A stretch of DNA of 64,000 bases from UBA1447 sp964627535 (GTDB lineage: Bacteria; Bacillota; Clostridia; Oscillospirales; Acutalibacteraceae), in NCBI GenBank assembly GCA_964627535.1, contig CAZVJW010000003.1:87051-151050 (forward strand). Reading direction: 5' to 3'. A model generated the notes under the pieces. The model was given only the letters and a program-made list of their open reading frames with translations, did not search any database and was not told where the DNA came from. A program made the translations under genes and the position numbers. This document shows, piece by piece, positions 33,734 through 42,371 of this stretch (the first letter of the stretch is position 1; every line of letters begins with the position of its first letter).

Positions 33734-34840
33734 TTATACCGAATCCTTTAACGCCGGCCAAAAAATACCGAACTCTTCGCACGCTCCGCCGGCGTTGTCC
33801 TTGATGATAACTTCTTCTTCATGCCCGCCGAGGTCAACGATATTCTTCTTGATGCTCCCGCACATCATCGCGTTGTCCTTAATGACACAGCCGCGCAGGT
33901 GCCCGAGCACCATGCCGTAATCCGGGCTTTTGAGTCCAACATCACCGTCGTTCCTGCCGACACGGAAGCTGTTGCCGCTTAGGACCATATTTACGCAACG
34001 CTCCAGGCGCACATGGCAGCTGTTCAGTTCGTCCTCCGGACCTTTTTCCGCAAAATCGCCCGCGCCGCTGCGGTTGAAGATGTTACCGGTCGCGGTCACC
34101 GTGTCGCTCTGCCTGCCCGCATCCGCGCTAATCCACAGGGCCGGGCCGCCGCTGCGGTCAAAATAGTTACCGGTGAGGTTCAGGGTGTTGCTGTTGTTAA
34201 AGTAAAAACCGGCTAACCGGTTCCACTCCACCCGGTTGCCCGTGGCGGTGACGGAAGCGGCGACCTTGTCCGCATAGATGCCCGCTCCGCCGTTGCCGGA
34301 CATCCAGTTGTCCAGTATAAAGCCGTCCCAGCCGTTGATATACAGCCCGTGCCCGGTGTTGAAGCACAGCATGCTGTGGCGGATGGAAAAACACCAGATG
34401 TGGTTGAGGTGCACGCCGTCCCCGGTGAAGCTGCCGATACGGCAGTCCTCGATCGTCGGGGTATGCTCCGCGCCGCCGCCATTGTATACATCTTGGTCAA
34501 GCATCACGCCGTGAATGCCGCTGCCGAGTTTGCCGCCGTTGATTGACAAGCCTTTGATGGTGCAGCCGGCCGCTTTGGCAATATCCAGCAAGCATTTGTG
34601 GCTGCCGTCAATCAACGTCAAAATACTGCTGCCGTCCTGCCCGAAGGTCCAGGCATGGGTTCCGGTAAAGCTGACGCCTTTTGGTACGCTAAGCATACCG
34701 CACAGGTAATTGCCGGGCGGCACAACGACCACGCCGCTGACTTCGCCCGCTTTGTCCAGCGCCTGCTGAATGGCAGATGAGCAGTCCGTTTCTTTGTCGC
34801 CGATTGCGCCGAAATCCGTAATATCGAATAAGTTGGTCAT
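33734..34840 (-). CDS. Right-handed beta-helix protein, pectate-lyase superfamily type
   Basis: 368 aa. N-terminal TDFGAIGDKETDCSSAIQQAL is the usual opening of pectate-lyase-superfamily (Pectate_lyase_3) beta-helices. Successive rungs follow with repeated short strands and Asn turns (GHGLYINGWDGFILDNWMSGNGGAGIY, later LNLTGNYFDRSGGPALWIS, MVLSGNSF). No signal peptide, so cytoplasmic. Such proteins may be lyases, epimerases or polygalacturonase-like hydrolases; catalytic residues cannot be assigned. ATG at 34840 behind AAGGAG. Transcribed after the URO-D-family gene across a hairpin-bearing repeat. Confidence 0.75.
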   Translation of the reverse strand: MTNLFDITDFGAIGDKETDCSSAIQQALDKAGEVSGVVVVPPGNYLCGMLSVPKGVSFTGTHAWTFGQDGSSILTLIDGSHKCLLDIAKAAGCTIKGLSINGGKLGSGIHGVMLDQDVYNGGGAEHTPTIEDCRIGSFTGDGVHLNHIWCFSIRHSMLCFNTGHGLYINGWDGFILDNWMSGNGGAGIYADKVAASVTATGNRVEWNRLAGFYFNNSNTLNLTGNYFDRSGGPALWISADAGRQSDTVTATGNIFNRSGAGDFAEKGPEDELNSCHVRLERCVNMVLSGNSFRVGRNDGDVGLKSPDYGMVLGHLRGCVIKDNAMMCGSIKKNIVDLGGHEEEVIIKDNAGGACEEFGIFWPALKDSV

Positions 34841-34865
34841 GCTTTTGTACTCCTTTTAAATAATT

Positions 34866-35090
34866 GAGAAGAAGTTGAGAAGAGCGACTGCGTCGCGAAA
34901 AGAGGTTGAGAAGAAGTAGGAGAACGAAAGAAACTACAATATCTTCCCGCACCGAAGGTGCACTTTTCCACGTCTTCCCGCGGCGAAGCCGTACTTTGCT
35001 ATCGCTTTCCAACATCTTCCCGCACCAAAGGTGCACTTCTCCATTGCTTCCCGCGGCGAAGCCGCACTTCTCTATCGCTTCCCAGCATCA
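34866..35090. repeat. Hairpin-bearing inverted-repeat element, copy E2
   Basis: Left, purine-rich arm with GCGAC-TGC-GTCGC (34886-34898); right, pyrimidine-rich arm with four mini-hairpins: GCACC-GAA-GGTGC (34951-34963), GCGGC-GAA-GCCGT (34982-34994), GCACC-AAA-GGTGC (35024-35036), GCGGC-GAA-GCCGC (35055-35067). Start-to-start spacings are 31, 42 and 31. Fills the gap between the URO-D-family stop and the beta-helix gene. Confidence 0.8.
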
Positions 35091-35091
35091 G

Positions 35092-36120
35092 CTACCGCAA
35101 TTCCTGAATAGTCCTCACCAGCGTCTCCAAATTTTCAAACGGAAACCCGTTGTCCGCCTCAATGTAAAACCACGCGCCGCCCTGTGCCATTTGAAAAACC
35201 TCGTATTCACGCATCACTAGCTCCCGCACATCTTGGGGCGTGCCGTGTGTCATGGTGTTCGCGCGGTCGGTATGGATAGCAACCGCCAACCCGATGGAAC
35301 GGCAGCGTTTGGCAAACTCCTCCATGTTGTAAGCCGGCAGTTGAGGCCAAATGGAGGTGACGCCGATTTCCCGCAGATCTTCAATAACCGCGCTTATCTG
35401 CCCGCAGCTGTGGAAGTGAATATTGAGGCCCGCTTTAACCGCCGGTAAAAACAATTCCTTCAGCCTCGGCTTGATGAAACTTCGCCAGGTTACCGGGTTC
35501 ATCACAAGGCTGCGCTCCGTGCCGTAATCGTCCCCGAAACTGATACCGTCCGCGCCGGTGTTCACGGCGAGGCTGACAAAATTTGAATTATATTCCGTGA
35601 TTTTATCCGCAAGGCGGTTGATACCCGGTTCATTCAGCGCGATGTCGCAGAGCACATCCGCCTCCGGGCGGAGAGCGACCAGCCTTTCAAAAAGCGAGCC
35701 GGCACCCTGCAAAAAATAGTATTGCTCTTGGTGTGAAGCGACCCGCTGACATTGTTTTTCAAACTCAGGACCGGAAAGCGCCGGAGCGGGCGGAAAGACA
35801 TAGCTTTCCAAATTGCCAATATCCGCGAGCGGGTATTTGACAGGCATGCCGGCAATGCCGAAAATGCGGTATTCCTTGAGTGTGCCCCATTCGTCACGGC
35901 GGAAAGCGTGAAAACTGCCCTGCGTGTCATATTCGTTTTCCGCGGGGGCGGGGATGGCCATCCGTTCAAATGGGCCGAAATCTCCGGGCAGCCTCGCGTA
36001 TAAATCGTTCAGCTTTTCGCCGTGCTCGTAATAACCTACCGGCGCATAGTAAAACTGCACCGGCACTTTGTCCGGCGCCTGAAAGCTCATGGCTCTTTTA
36101 ACCCGTTCACGGCTTGTCAT
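35092..36120 (-). CDS. Uroporphyrinogen-decarboxylase (URO-D) superfamily protein, probably not HemE
   Basis: 342 aa. URO-D/MtaA-type TIM barrel: N-terminal TSRERVKRAMSFQAPDKVPV (the usual opening of the non-HemE members), GISFGDDYGTERSLVMNP, HFHSCGQISAVIEDL (His-x-x-Cys-Gly, the zinc site region of the MtaA/MtbA methyltransferase branch), and a C-terminal helix. The branch includes corrinoid:CoM and related methyltransferases; many members in anaerobe sugar clusters are untested. No corrinoid protein is encoded here. ATG at 36120 with GAGGCG upstream. Confidence 0.8.
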   Translation of the reverse strand: MTSRERVKRAMSFQAPDKVPVQFYYAPVGYYEHGEKLNDLYARLPGDFGPFERMAIPAPAENEYDTQGSFHAFRRDEWGTLKEYRIFGIAGMPVKYPLADIGNLESYVFPPAPALSGPEFEKQCQRVASHQEQYYFLQGAGSLFERLVALRPEADVLCDIALNEPGINRLADKITEYNSNFVSLAVNTGADGISFGDDYGTERSLVMNPVTWRSFIKPRLKELFLPAVKAGLNIHFHSCGQISAVIEDLREIGVTSIWPQLPAYNMEEFAKRCRSIGLAVAIHTDRANTMTHGTPQDVRELVMREYEVFQMAQGGAWFYIEADNGFPFENLETLVRTIQELR

Positions 36121-36136
36121 GATAAAATCGCCTCAT

Positions 36137-36358
36137 TCATCGGAACGACACACCTACCAAACCCGAGGTTTGGTATAGGTCGATCCCTACAGTTAATCAC
36201 CCGTCAGGCTTCGGCTTCGCCGATAGTAATCGTCGTGCCATCCTTGAAAAGAAGGGCTTTTTAGAAGGCTCCTTTTTCAAAGGAGCTGTCACCGCTAACT
36301 AATCCCAAAAAAAATTAAAAAAATAAATGAGTAAGGGATTAGTTTTGGTGACTGAGGA
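36137..36358. repeat. Composite intergenic repeat (family R3 core plus a GGGATTAGT inverted repeat)
   Basis: 36192-36262 has the R3 core (TAATCACCCGTCAGGC, GCCGATAGTAATCG, CCATCCTTGAAAAGAAGGGC), found inverted or direct at 43925, 54880 and 63749. 36297-36358 has ACTAATCCC...GGGATTAGT followed by TTTTGGTGACTGAGG, matched in inverted orientation at 53697-53746. Confidence 0.65.
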
Positions 36359-38110
36359 TTAAATCGTCATTTCCCCTTTTCCTTCAACCGTTATTCTCCC
36401 CGCATAGTCCATACCGATACCGTTGAGGTCGATATCCGCGGTGATGGCGGTATCTTTCAGATTTTTGAATGTAAAGCTGTTATCCTTTACAATGTATTCG
36501 ATGCCGAAGTTCGGCAGAGCCACGGTCCCGCCGCCGGTGATCAAAGGCTTGATGACAACATCGCAGTCAAAGCCGAAATCGACGCCCAAATACTGCGTCA
36601 CCAGCAAATATAAAAACACGCAGGGGTACTCATAATAGAGTGCGGCCCCGTGCCAGTTTTTGTCGTCGATATAATACACATAGTTCATGTCATACCGTTC
36701 GCCCATCAGAAAGTTGTCGAGTCTCGCCTGCGCCGTCACCTGCAGCAGCTGCTTTGCAAGCGTTGCCCCGTCCCTGATAAACGCTTTATAGCGGGCGTCC
36801 CAGCACCAGTAGCGCCCGGCCGCGCAAAGGTCGTATGCTCCGCCGGTGCCTATCTCGCTGTCCGTATAATCCTCGATTTTCGCCGCTACATAACTGGGGA
36901 ATTTTGAGAAGACCCCGTCATGGTCTTTTATCAGCTTTGTCACGCTGCTTTGCTGCTCTGCGCCGGCGAGGCCAAACAGGCAGGGCAGTTCGTTCGCGAG
37001 CAGATGGATATGGTCGTGCGGCTGACCGTTCCCGTCAATCCAGTCAATAAATCTTTTGTTTTCATTGTCCCAGTATCCGGCGGGAAAATCCTTGATATAG
37101 CCTTCACCCAGTTTGGTGGCAATGTTATGATAATACCCGGCTTTTTCAGCGCTGCCGGCAAGCTCCTCAAGTTTTGCCATCAAATGAAAACCGTTCATGG
37201 CAAAGCATTGCGCCTGCGCCACCTTGCCGTCCTTAATAACCTGGTCTTCAAAATACACATGGGAGTTCAGCAGGCCGTCCGCTTCGATAAAGCTTTCAAT
37301 ATAGGTGCAGTTTTTTTCGAGCGCTTCGATATTGTCTTTGATAAAACCGGTATCCTTACTCATTGAATAATAGAGAAACATTTCCTCAATGAATTCAACG
37401 TTCGCCGTTATACGGAACATCTGCGCGTTGTTTTTGAGATTTTTGCTTCTCCGCCAAACATTGTATTCCCGCCGCCCGTCCGGCTGTACAGAGCACACAT
37501 TGCGGGAGAGCTGTTTTTTATCCTCCCGCATAATTTTTATCTGAAGCTCCAGCATCCGCTTAATCAGGCTGATTTCCGCTTGGCCGCCCACAGCGTACCT
37601 GCCCTTGATGTGAAATTCGTGGTCCACCGCGGGATAGGTTCCGCCGTAGACTTTTTCTTTAAGAGTCGATAAAACATAACCTTCCCGGATGTTCTTTTTC
37701 TTAACCATAAAGGTGCGCTCGGCAATTTCCGGCAGCAGGTTATCCCAATAAAAACGGGACCAAGCTTGCGTCAATTCCTGCCCGTTCGCGATATCCAGCT
37801 TAATAAAATTCCCGAAAAAATCGCAGGCCGGCCGTCCGGGCTGTTCGGCTGCGGTGTAATCACCGTCAAACAGAATAGTGGTTTTGCCGTCTCTGCTTTT
37901 TTTAACGGAATAACCGGCGCAGCGTATCATCAGCGCCTTTTCATCGCTGCCGGGGGGCAGAATCCAAAGCAGTGTGTCGCCGTCAAAGCTCTTCGGCTGA
38001 TAAAACGGCGGGACAATATAATTCCCTTCGCTGATGTAGCCGTAAACAAGGTATTCCGCAAGCGTGATGCGGTTTTTTTCGAGAGTCAGAAATTTTGAAG
38101 TATTTTTCAT
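36359..38110 (-). CDS. (alpha/alpha)6-barrel glycosidase-like protein
   Basis: 583 aa from ATG at 38110; a GTG at 38122 gives four more residues, and neither has a strong ribosome site. An N-terminal beta-rich region (~1-150) is followed by a helical domain of six-hairpin type: FRITANVEFIEEMFLYYSMSKD, CFAMNGFHLMAKLEELAG, WDNENKRFIDWIDGNGQPHDHIHLLANE, AGRYWCWDARYKAFIRDG. The last ~90 residues form a small beta-domain. No signal peptide. It is reminiscent of GH63/GH78/GH94-type enzymes, but I cannot name a family. It lies 63 bases after the GH94-like gene and is probably cotranscribed. Confidence 0.6.
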   Translation of the reverse strand: MKNTSKFLTLEKNRITLAEYLVYGYISEGNYIVPPFYQPKSFDGDTLLWILPPGSDEKALMIRCAGYSVKKSRDGKTTILFDGDYTAAEQPGRPACDFFGNFIKLDIANGQELTQAWSRFYWDNLLPEIAERTFMVKKKNIREGYVLSTLKEKVYGGTYPAVDHEFHIKGRYAVGGQAEISLIKRMLELQIKIMREDKKQLSRNVCSVQPDGRREYNVWRRSKNLKNNAQMFRITANVEFIEEMFLYYSMSKDTGFIKDNIEALEKNCTYIESFIEADGLLNSHVYFEDQVIKDGKVAQAQCFAMNGFHLMAKLEELAGSAEKAGYYHNIATKLGEGYIKDFPAGYWDNENKRFIDWIDGNGQPHDHIHLLANELPCLFGLAGAEQQSSVTKLIKDHDGVFSKFPSYVAAKIEDYTDSEIGTGGAYDLCAAGRYWCWDARYKAFIRDGATLAKQLLQVTAQARLDNFLMGERYDMNYVYYIDDKNWHGAALYYEYPCVFLYLLVTQYLGVDFGFDCDVVIKPLITGGGTVALPNFGIEYIVKDNSFTFKNLKDTAITADIDLNGIGMDYAGRITVEGKGEMTI

Positions 38111-38173
38111 CTTATCGCTCACATTCTTGAGTTAATAGTTGTATTTTACCCGCAGAGAGCGGGGGAGAGGAAA

Positions 38174-40855
38174 TCAATCGCAAAGTTCAAGCCGGACAGC
38201 GTTTTCCTTCGACTGTATTGTAAAAACAAGGCAGCCATTTTCTGCCGTGAAGGCAGTATCTTCGCCGTTCACCGTGACGGATTTTACCGTTTTGCCGTTT
38301 AAAGCAAAACAAACATTCAGCTCAACAGCTTGCAATGGAGTATACCGGATATCGTAAGTATCTCCGTCCTTGGCGAACGAAACAAGCCTTGAGGTCAGGG
38401 CATATTTTCCCCTCGGGATAACGGGGGCGAAGCAGATGCTGTCTGCCGTAAACTCCAGCCCGATAAGCTTAAAGACAATGTATTGCTGCCAGGTGTGGGC
38501 ATGCAGGTTCAGCGCGGGGAAGTCCTCCCAGTCCACGCCGACGGTCAGCTTAAACAGTTTTTCTCTTTTACCCGTTTTTGGGTTGCGGCTGTTCTGCGTT
38601 CTGCCGGGGTAACGCGCGTAAGATGAGCTGACAGCGTCGGGACCGGACCAGATTCCGTACCAGATATCCGGATAGGCCTCCGCCTGAAAAGCGCGCGAAT
38701 TCTTTAAGAATTCATCAAACGCGTATTCTCCGTTGATTTTTGCAAGCGCCCAGACAAGGTAACCGTTGATGGCCGGCCAGACGCCGCCGTTTTCCAGTTC
38801 TCCTGCCGAAAGCCCCGCGCTGTCCTCTTTCACTTGAGCGTCATGGCTGATCAGCGCCGCGCCGTTCGGGTTAATATCGCAAAGCATCTTTTTGATATTT
38901 TCGGCGAGTGTTTTTTTCATGTCTTCGTCCGCGGCTCCGCCGATAACCGCCCAGGGCTGCGGTTCGAGCCACAGCAAATCGTCGCCGAGCCAGCCGAGTT
39001 TATCGCCCATAAAAGCCCGTTTAAACCATTTGCCGTTCCACTGTTCGCGGACGGCATTTTTGATTTCATCCGCCCATTGCAAGGCGTTTTTTCCTTCTTC
39101 GTTATGGCCGGCTGCCAGCAGCATATCGCCGAAAATACGGAACGAGTAGGTCGCCATAGCGGAATTGAGCATGGATTCGCCGTGCTTTTGCGCGTATTTT
39201 GTTTTGGTGAAAGGTACTCTGCCGTAAACTGCCTGGTCGTTCCAATCTCCGGTTCGCATGCGCATTAATCCGTGCCGGCCTCTGCCCACCTGTTCCTGCG
39301 CGTATTTGCAGGCAAGCTTAACGCCTTCCATAACCGTCCGTTCGGTTTTATTCGAGTCAAGCCTGCTTGTGTATTTCGTTTCTAAAAAATCATAGTCCCT
39401 TGTGGCGAGAACATACTCGCCGATGAAAGATAAAAGCATCAGCTGCAGGTCGGACGGTATCATCACAGAGGCGACCATCATGCCGTTGCCGTGCGTCGCG
39501 TACGGTAATTCCCCTTGCGGTGACATTTCACGCAGCGTGAACAAAATATGCTCGCGAGCGATAGCCGGCTCGGTGTAGATAAAGGGGAGCGCATGCTGAA
39601 GCTGGTCACGCGGCGCGCCTTGCAGGCCGATAAGATATTGGTAGTGTCCGCCCTGCGAAAGAATATGCGCGTCAAAATACGAGGCATAGGTCATGGAGCC
39701 GCGGAGGCAGGCGTTGTGCCACATCAGTTCCCTGTCCAGCCATTCGGCGCCGTCAAGCTTGAAAGCGGTTCTTTCGGTTTTAAAGCTTTCAAGGGTATCC
39801 TGAAAGAGTTTATTAACATCGGAGTTTTCATATTTCGATCTCAAACTCTCAAGCGAAAAGCCTTCCGGCTCATAGATAGCCGCAAAGCATATCGTTTTGC
39901 TCTCGCCCGGAGCTAAATTAACCGCCTGCTCGAGCATCAGCATGGCGTTATTGCCGTTGGCGGTTCTTTGAGAAGAACCGAAATGCGCGGGGTTGCCGAT
40001 TCCGCCTTTGCCGAAGAAGTCGTCCGCCTGCGTATGAACTTCTACCGAGGCTTTTTCCAAAGAACAAAGGCAAACGGCAGGCGGGTTTTTATCCGCGCAG
40101 GAGTTGTTTTTATTGTCATAAAATCTTTTGGCAAAACGGCGGAATAAACCCTCCGCCGCGGCATGGGCGCCGCGGAGAAAAATATTTTCGCCTGTATATT
40201 TCATGGTGCGGTTAACGCCGCTTTCAAAAACCTTGTATTCCTTTAAAAAAGCTTTTGCAAATGCTCTGCGGAACTTTGCGACATTCGCGGTGTTGAAAGT
40301 CAGCTGGGCAAGGCAATAATCAATAAAAGTAAACTCGTAAATTTCGCCTGCCCAATAGTCAAACCAGGTGAACTCTTTTTCTGTGCCTGTCAGGTTTGTA
40401 ATGGTAACTATTTTAATCACAACCGGGTCATCGCCGTATGGCGCAAAAATGATTTCCTCAACCCTTGCTTCGCCGTTTTCTTTCTGCTTTTTGAAATATC
40501 CGGCGCCGTATTCCCTGAGTATCGGCGAACCGTCATAAAAAGTGTTGAGCAGCATATTGCCTTTTAAAAAGCCGAACCCGCCGCCAAACTGGTTGGCGGG
40601 AGGATTATAATCCGTTAAATATTTCGGGCAGCCCTCGTCCTGCCGGATTTGGCAGTAACCGTAGTTGGAGGCTGTTACAACAACTCTGTCGTTGCCGAAG
40701 ACAAAGGTGTGGTTTCGCCTGTCGTTCCAGGCGGGCGTTGTCATGGTAATCGCTTTATCGTCCGTCAGCTGGTTTACGGCATAACGGTAAGCGGGGACAC
40801 CCTGTTCCCCTTGGACCCACTCGCCGAAATATCCGCTGCCGAAAGATTTTTCCAT
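38174..40855 (-). CDS. GH94-like glycoside phosphorylase (cellobiose/chitobiose phosphorylase superfamily)
   Basis: 893 aa. N-terminal beta-sandwich: MEKSFGSGYFGEW, then YPPANQFGGGFG-type loops (here NPPANQFGGGFG) and ITNLTGTEKEFTWFDYWAGE. The (alpha/alpha)6 catalytic domain has YLIGLQGAPRDQLQHALPF, MRMRTGDWNDQ (the G-D-W-N-D motif carrying the general-acid Asp in GH94), YGIWSGPDAV and LHAHTWQQY. GH94 enzymes split beta-linked disaccharides with phosphate to give a sugar 1-phosphate, saving ATP. No signal peptide, so it acts in the cytoplasm on an imported sugar. Substrate not predictable. ATG at 40855 behind AAAGGG. Confidence 0.8.
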   Translation of the reverse strand: MEKSFGSGYFGEWVQGEQGVPAYRYAVNQLTDDKAITMTTPAWNDRRNHTFVFGNDRVVVTASNYGYCQIRQDEGCPKYLTDYNPPANQFGGGFGFLKGNMLLNTFYDGSPILREYGAGYFKKQKENGEARVEEIIFAPYGDDPVVIKIVTITNLTGTEKEFTWFDYWAGEIYEFTFIDYCLAQLTFNTANVAKFRRAFAKAFLKEYKVFESGVNRTMKYTGENIFLRGAHAAAEGLFRRFAKRFYDNKNNSCADKNPPAVCLCSLEKASVEVHTQADDFFGKGGIGNPAHFGSSQRTANGNNAMLMLEQAVNLAPGESKTICFAAIYEPEGFSLESLRSKYENSDVNKLFQDTLESFKTERTAFKLDGAEWLDRELMWHNACLRGSMTYASYFDAHILSQGGHYQYLIGLQGAPRDQLQHALPFIYTEPAIAREHILFTLREMSPQGELPYATHGNGMMVASVMIPSDLQLMLLSFIGEYVLATRDYDFLETKYTSRLDSNKTERTVMEGVKLACKYAQEQVGRGRHGLMRMRTGDWNDQAVYGRVPFTKTKYAQKHGESMLNSAMATYSFRIFGDMLLAAGHNEEGKNALQWADEIKNAVREQWNGKWFKRAFMGDKLGWLGDDLLWLEPQPWAVIGGAADEDMKKTLAENIKKMLCDINPNGAALISHDAQVKEDSAGLSAGELENGGVWPAINGYLVWALAKINGEYAFDEFLKNSRAFQAEAYPDIWYGIWSGPDAVSSSYARYPGRTQNSRNPKTGKREKLFKLTVGVDWEDFPALNLHAHTWQQYIVFKLIGLEFTADSICFAPVIPRGKYALTSRLVSFAKDGDTYDIRYTPLQAVELNVCFALNGKTVKSVTVNGEDTAFTAENGCLVFTIQSKENAVRLELCD

Positions 40856-40879
40856 AGCGATGAACCCTTTCCGGAAAAT

Positions 40880-41106
40880 TTGAGAAGAAGTAGGGAAGAG
40901 GTGGGGAAGAAGTAGAGAAGAAGTGGGGAAGAGTAGGGAAGAAGTTGGTGAATGAAAGAAAATACAATATCTTCCCGCACCGATGGTGCACTTTTCAACT
41001 TCTTTTCATGACGAAGTCACGCTTCTCAAAAATCTCCCACTGCTTCCCGCGACGAAGTCGCACTTATCAACTTCTTTTCGCGGCGAAGCCGCTCTTCTCT
41101 ACGGTT
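40880..41106. repeat. Hairpin-bearing inverted-repeat element, copy E3
   Basis: The left arm is a tandem polypurine tract (GAAGAAGTAGG-like units of 11-12 bases, 40883-40947) without hairpins. The right arm has GCACC-GAT-GGTGC (40977-40989), ATGAC-GAA-GTCAC (41008-41020, one mismatch), GCGAC-GAA-GTCGC (41049-41061) and GCGGC-GAA-GCCGC (41080-41092), spaced 31, 41, 31. It begins within a few bases of the ferredoxin-protein stop. Confidence 0.8.
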
Positions 41107-41109
41107 TCC

Positions 41110-42333
41110 CTACGTCTTCACCGTTCTCTCCGGGTATTTTTCAATCTGCCCGAGCGTATAATCATGGAACGGTTCCGTTGGTTTCCGTTTCATTTTGCGG
41201 ATGCCGGCGGGGCAGGAGGTTACGCAAAGCCCGCAGCCCAGGCACTTGTTTTCGTCATAAACGGGCTTGCCATCCACGATTTTGATGGCGCTGAGCTGGC
41301 AGCGTTTAACGCATATGCCGCAGCCGGTGCATTTTTCCAATTCGTTTTGCTCGCAGACAAAGCCGCTGCCCTTCACCATCGGGATACCGTATTTCACTTT
41401 AAGGTACATCGGCACACAGCCGCGGTTGTCGCAGTTGCAGAGCACATACATTTTTCTGCCCGCGGGCGCCGAAACGCACATAATCTGATGAATCAGCCCG
41501 ATATCCTCGCACTCTTTCAGCTTAGCCAGCACCTCGCTTGCCGGCATAAAGCCGGTGTCCGGGTACTTCGTCACGCTGTCATCCAGCGACGCGACCTCCG
41601 AAATGAGCATGCAGGTGTCCCGCGGCATACCCTCGTCCGTCTCCCGGAAGGATTTGCAGGAGCAGGGCCAAATCTGCCCGACCTTCACCCGCTTGACAAG
41701 CTCAAGAATGTTTTCGTAAGGCATCACCTCGACCCCGCGCCCGAGCGAGTTGTCCACCGGCACCAAATAGCCGGCATAGTAGTTGGTAAACCAGGTGAAA
41801 ATGCGCTTGGCAAGCTTGCCGAAGGGCTTGTGCGTGGTCCTTTCGCCCCACCAGAGGAAAAAGTCCAGGCTGCGGAACTCGCAGTAATTGCCGAAGTAGT
41901 TCACCAGGCGGTAATCGAGCTTATCCAGCGCTTTGAACTTTTTGGATGACGGGTAGCTGTGTTCCGCCTTTTCCTGCGGGGGATTGTATGGCGTATGCTC
42001 CCGTTCGGCTATCTGCTTTTTAAACTTTTCAGCCCAATAGCCGCTGGAATTGAGCACCCACAGTTTATGCAGGGTGCTGAAATCGGGATGCTTTTCATAA
42101 AAATGCTCAATATAAGGGTCCTTGCAGGTGGCGAGAATTTTAAAGTCCGCCAATACAGCCTTCAAATCCGACGTGTCGTATTGTTTGTATTTTACGGTGC
42201 GGTTAAATTCTCTTCTTCGCCTGCCTTCCCATGTTTTGGCGACGATCGCAAAAAATATAACCAGTTTGAACATAACAAAAATCTTCCAAACAGAAAGTTT
42301 CAGTTCTCCGTTTTTGTCGGTCATTCCTTTCAT
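41110..42333 (-). CDS. Membrane-associated 4Fe-4S dicluster protein
   Basis: 407 aa from ATG at 42333 (GGAGG 5 bases upstream). One N-terminal hydrophobic segment (SVWKIFVMFKLVIFFAIVA). The middle has a Cys cluster (PCSCKSFRE, then CMLIS, then LCNCDNRGCVP), and the C-terminus holds two typical 4Fe-4S motifs, CTGCGICVKRCQ and CLGCGLCVTSCP. It should pass electrons at the inner face of the membrane. Proteins like this lie near URO-D-family methyltransferases in some anaerobes, and one is encoded 5 kb away; a link is inference. The product acted on is unknown. Confidence 0.75.
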   Translation of the reverse strand: MKGMTDKNGELKLSVWKIFVMFKLVIFFAIVAKTWEGRRRREFNRTVKYKQYDTSDLKAVLADFKILATCKDPYIEHFYEKHPDFSTLHKLWVLNSSGYWAEKFKKQIAEREHTPYNPPQEKAEHSYPSSKKFKALDKLDYRLVNYFGNYCEFRSLDFFLWWGERTTHKPFGKLAKRIFTWFTNYYAGYLVPVDNSLGRGVEVMPYENILELVKRVKVGQIWPCSCKSFRETDEGMPRDTCMLISEVASLDDSVTKYPDTGFMPASEVLAKLKECEDIGLIHQIMCVSAPAGRKMYVLCNCDNRGCVPMYLKVKYGIPMVKGSGFVCEQNELEKCTGCGICVKRCQLSAIKIVDGKPVYDENKCLGCGLCVTSCPAGIRKMKRKPTEPFHDYTLGQIEKYPERTVKT

Positions 42334-42371
42334 TTTCGCCTCCAAATAGTTTATATCCTTATTAATCGAAA

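Noticed and set aside
34951..35067. Hairpin units read as a CRISPR array
   Set aside because: Unit spacing varies (31/42/31), the variable part is the paired stem and not a spacer, and no cas gene is present.
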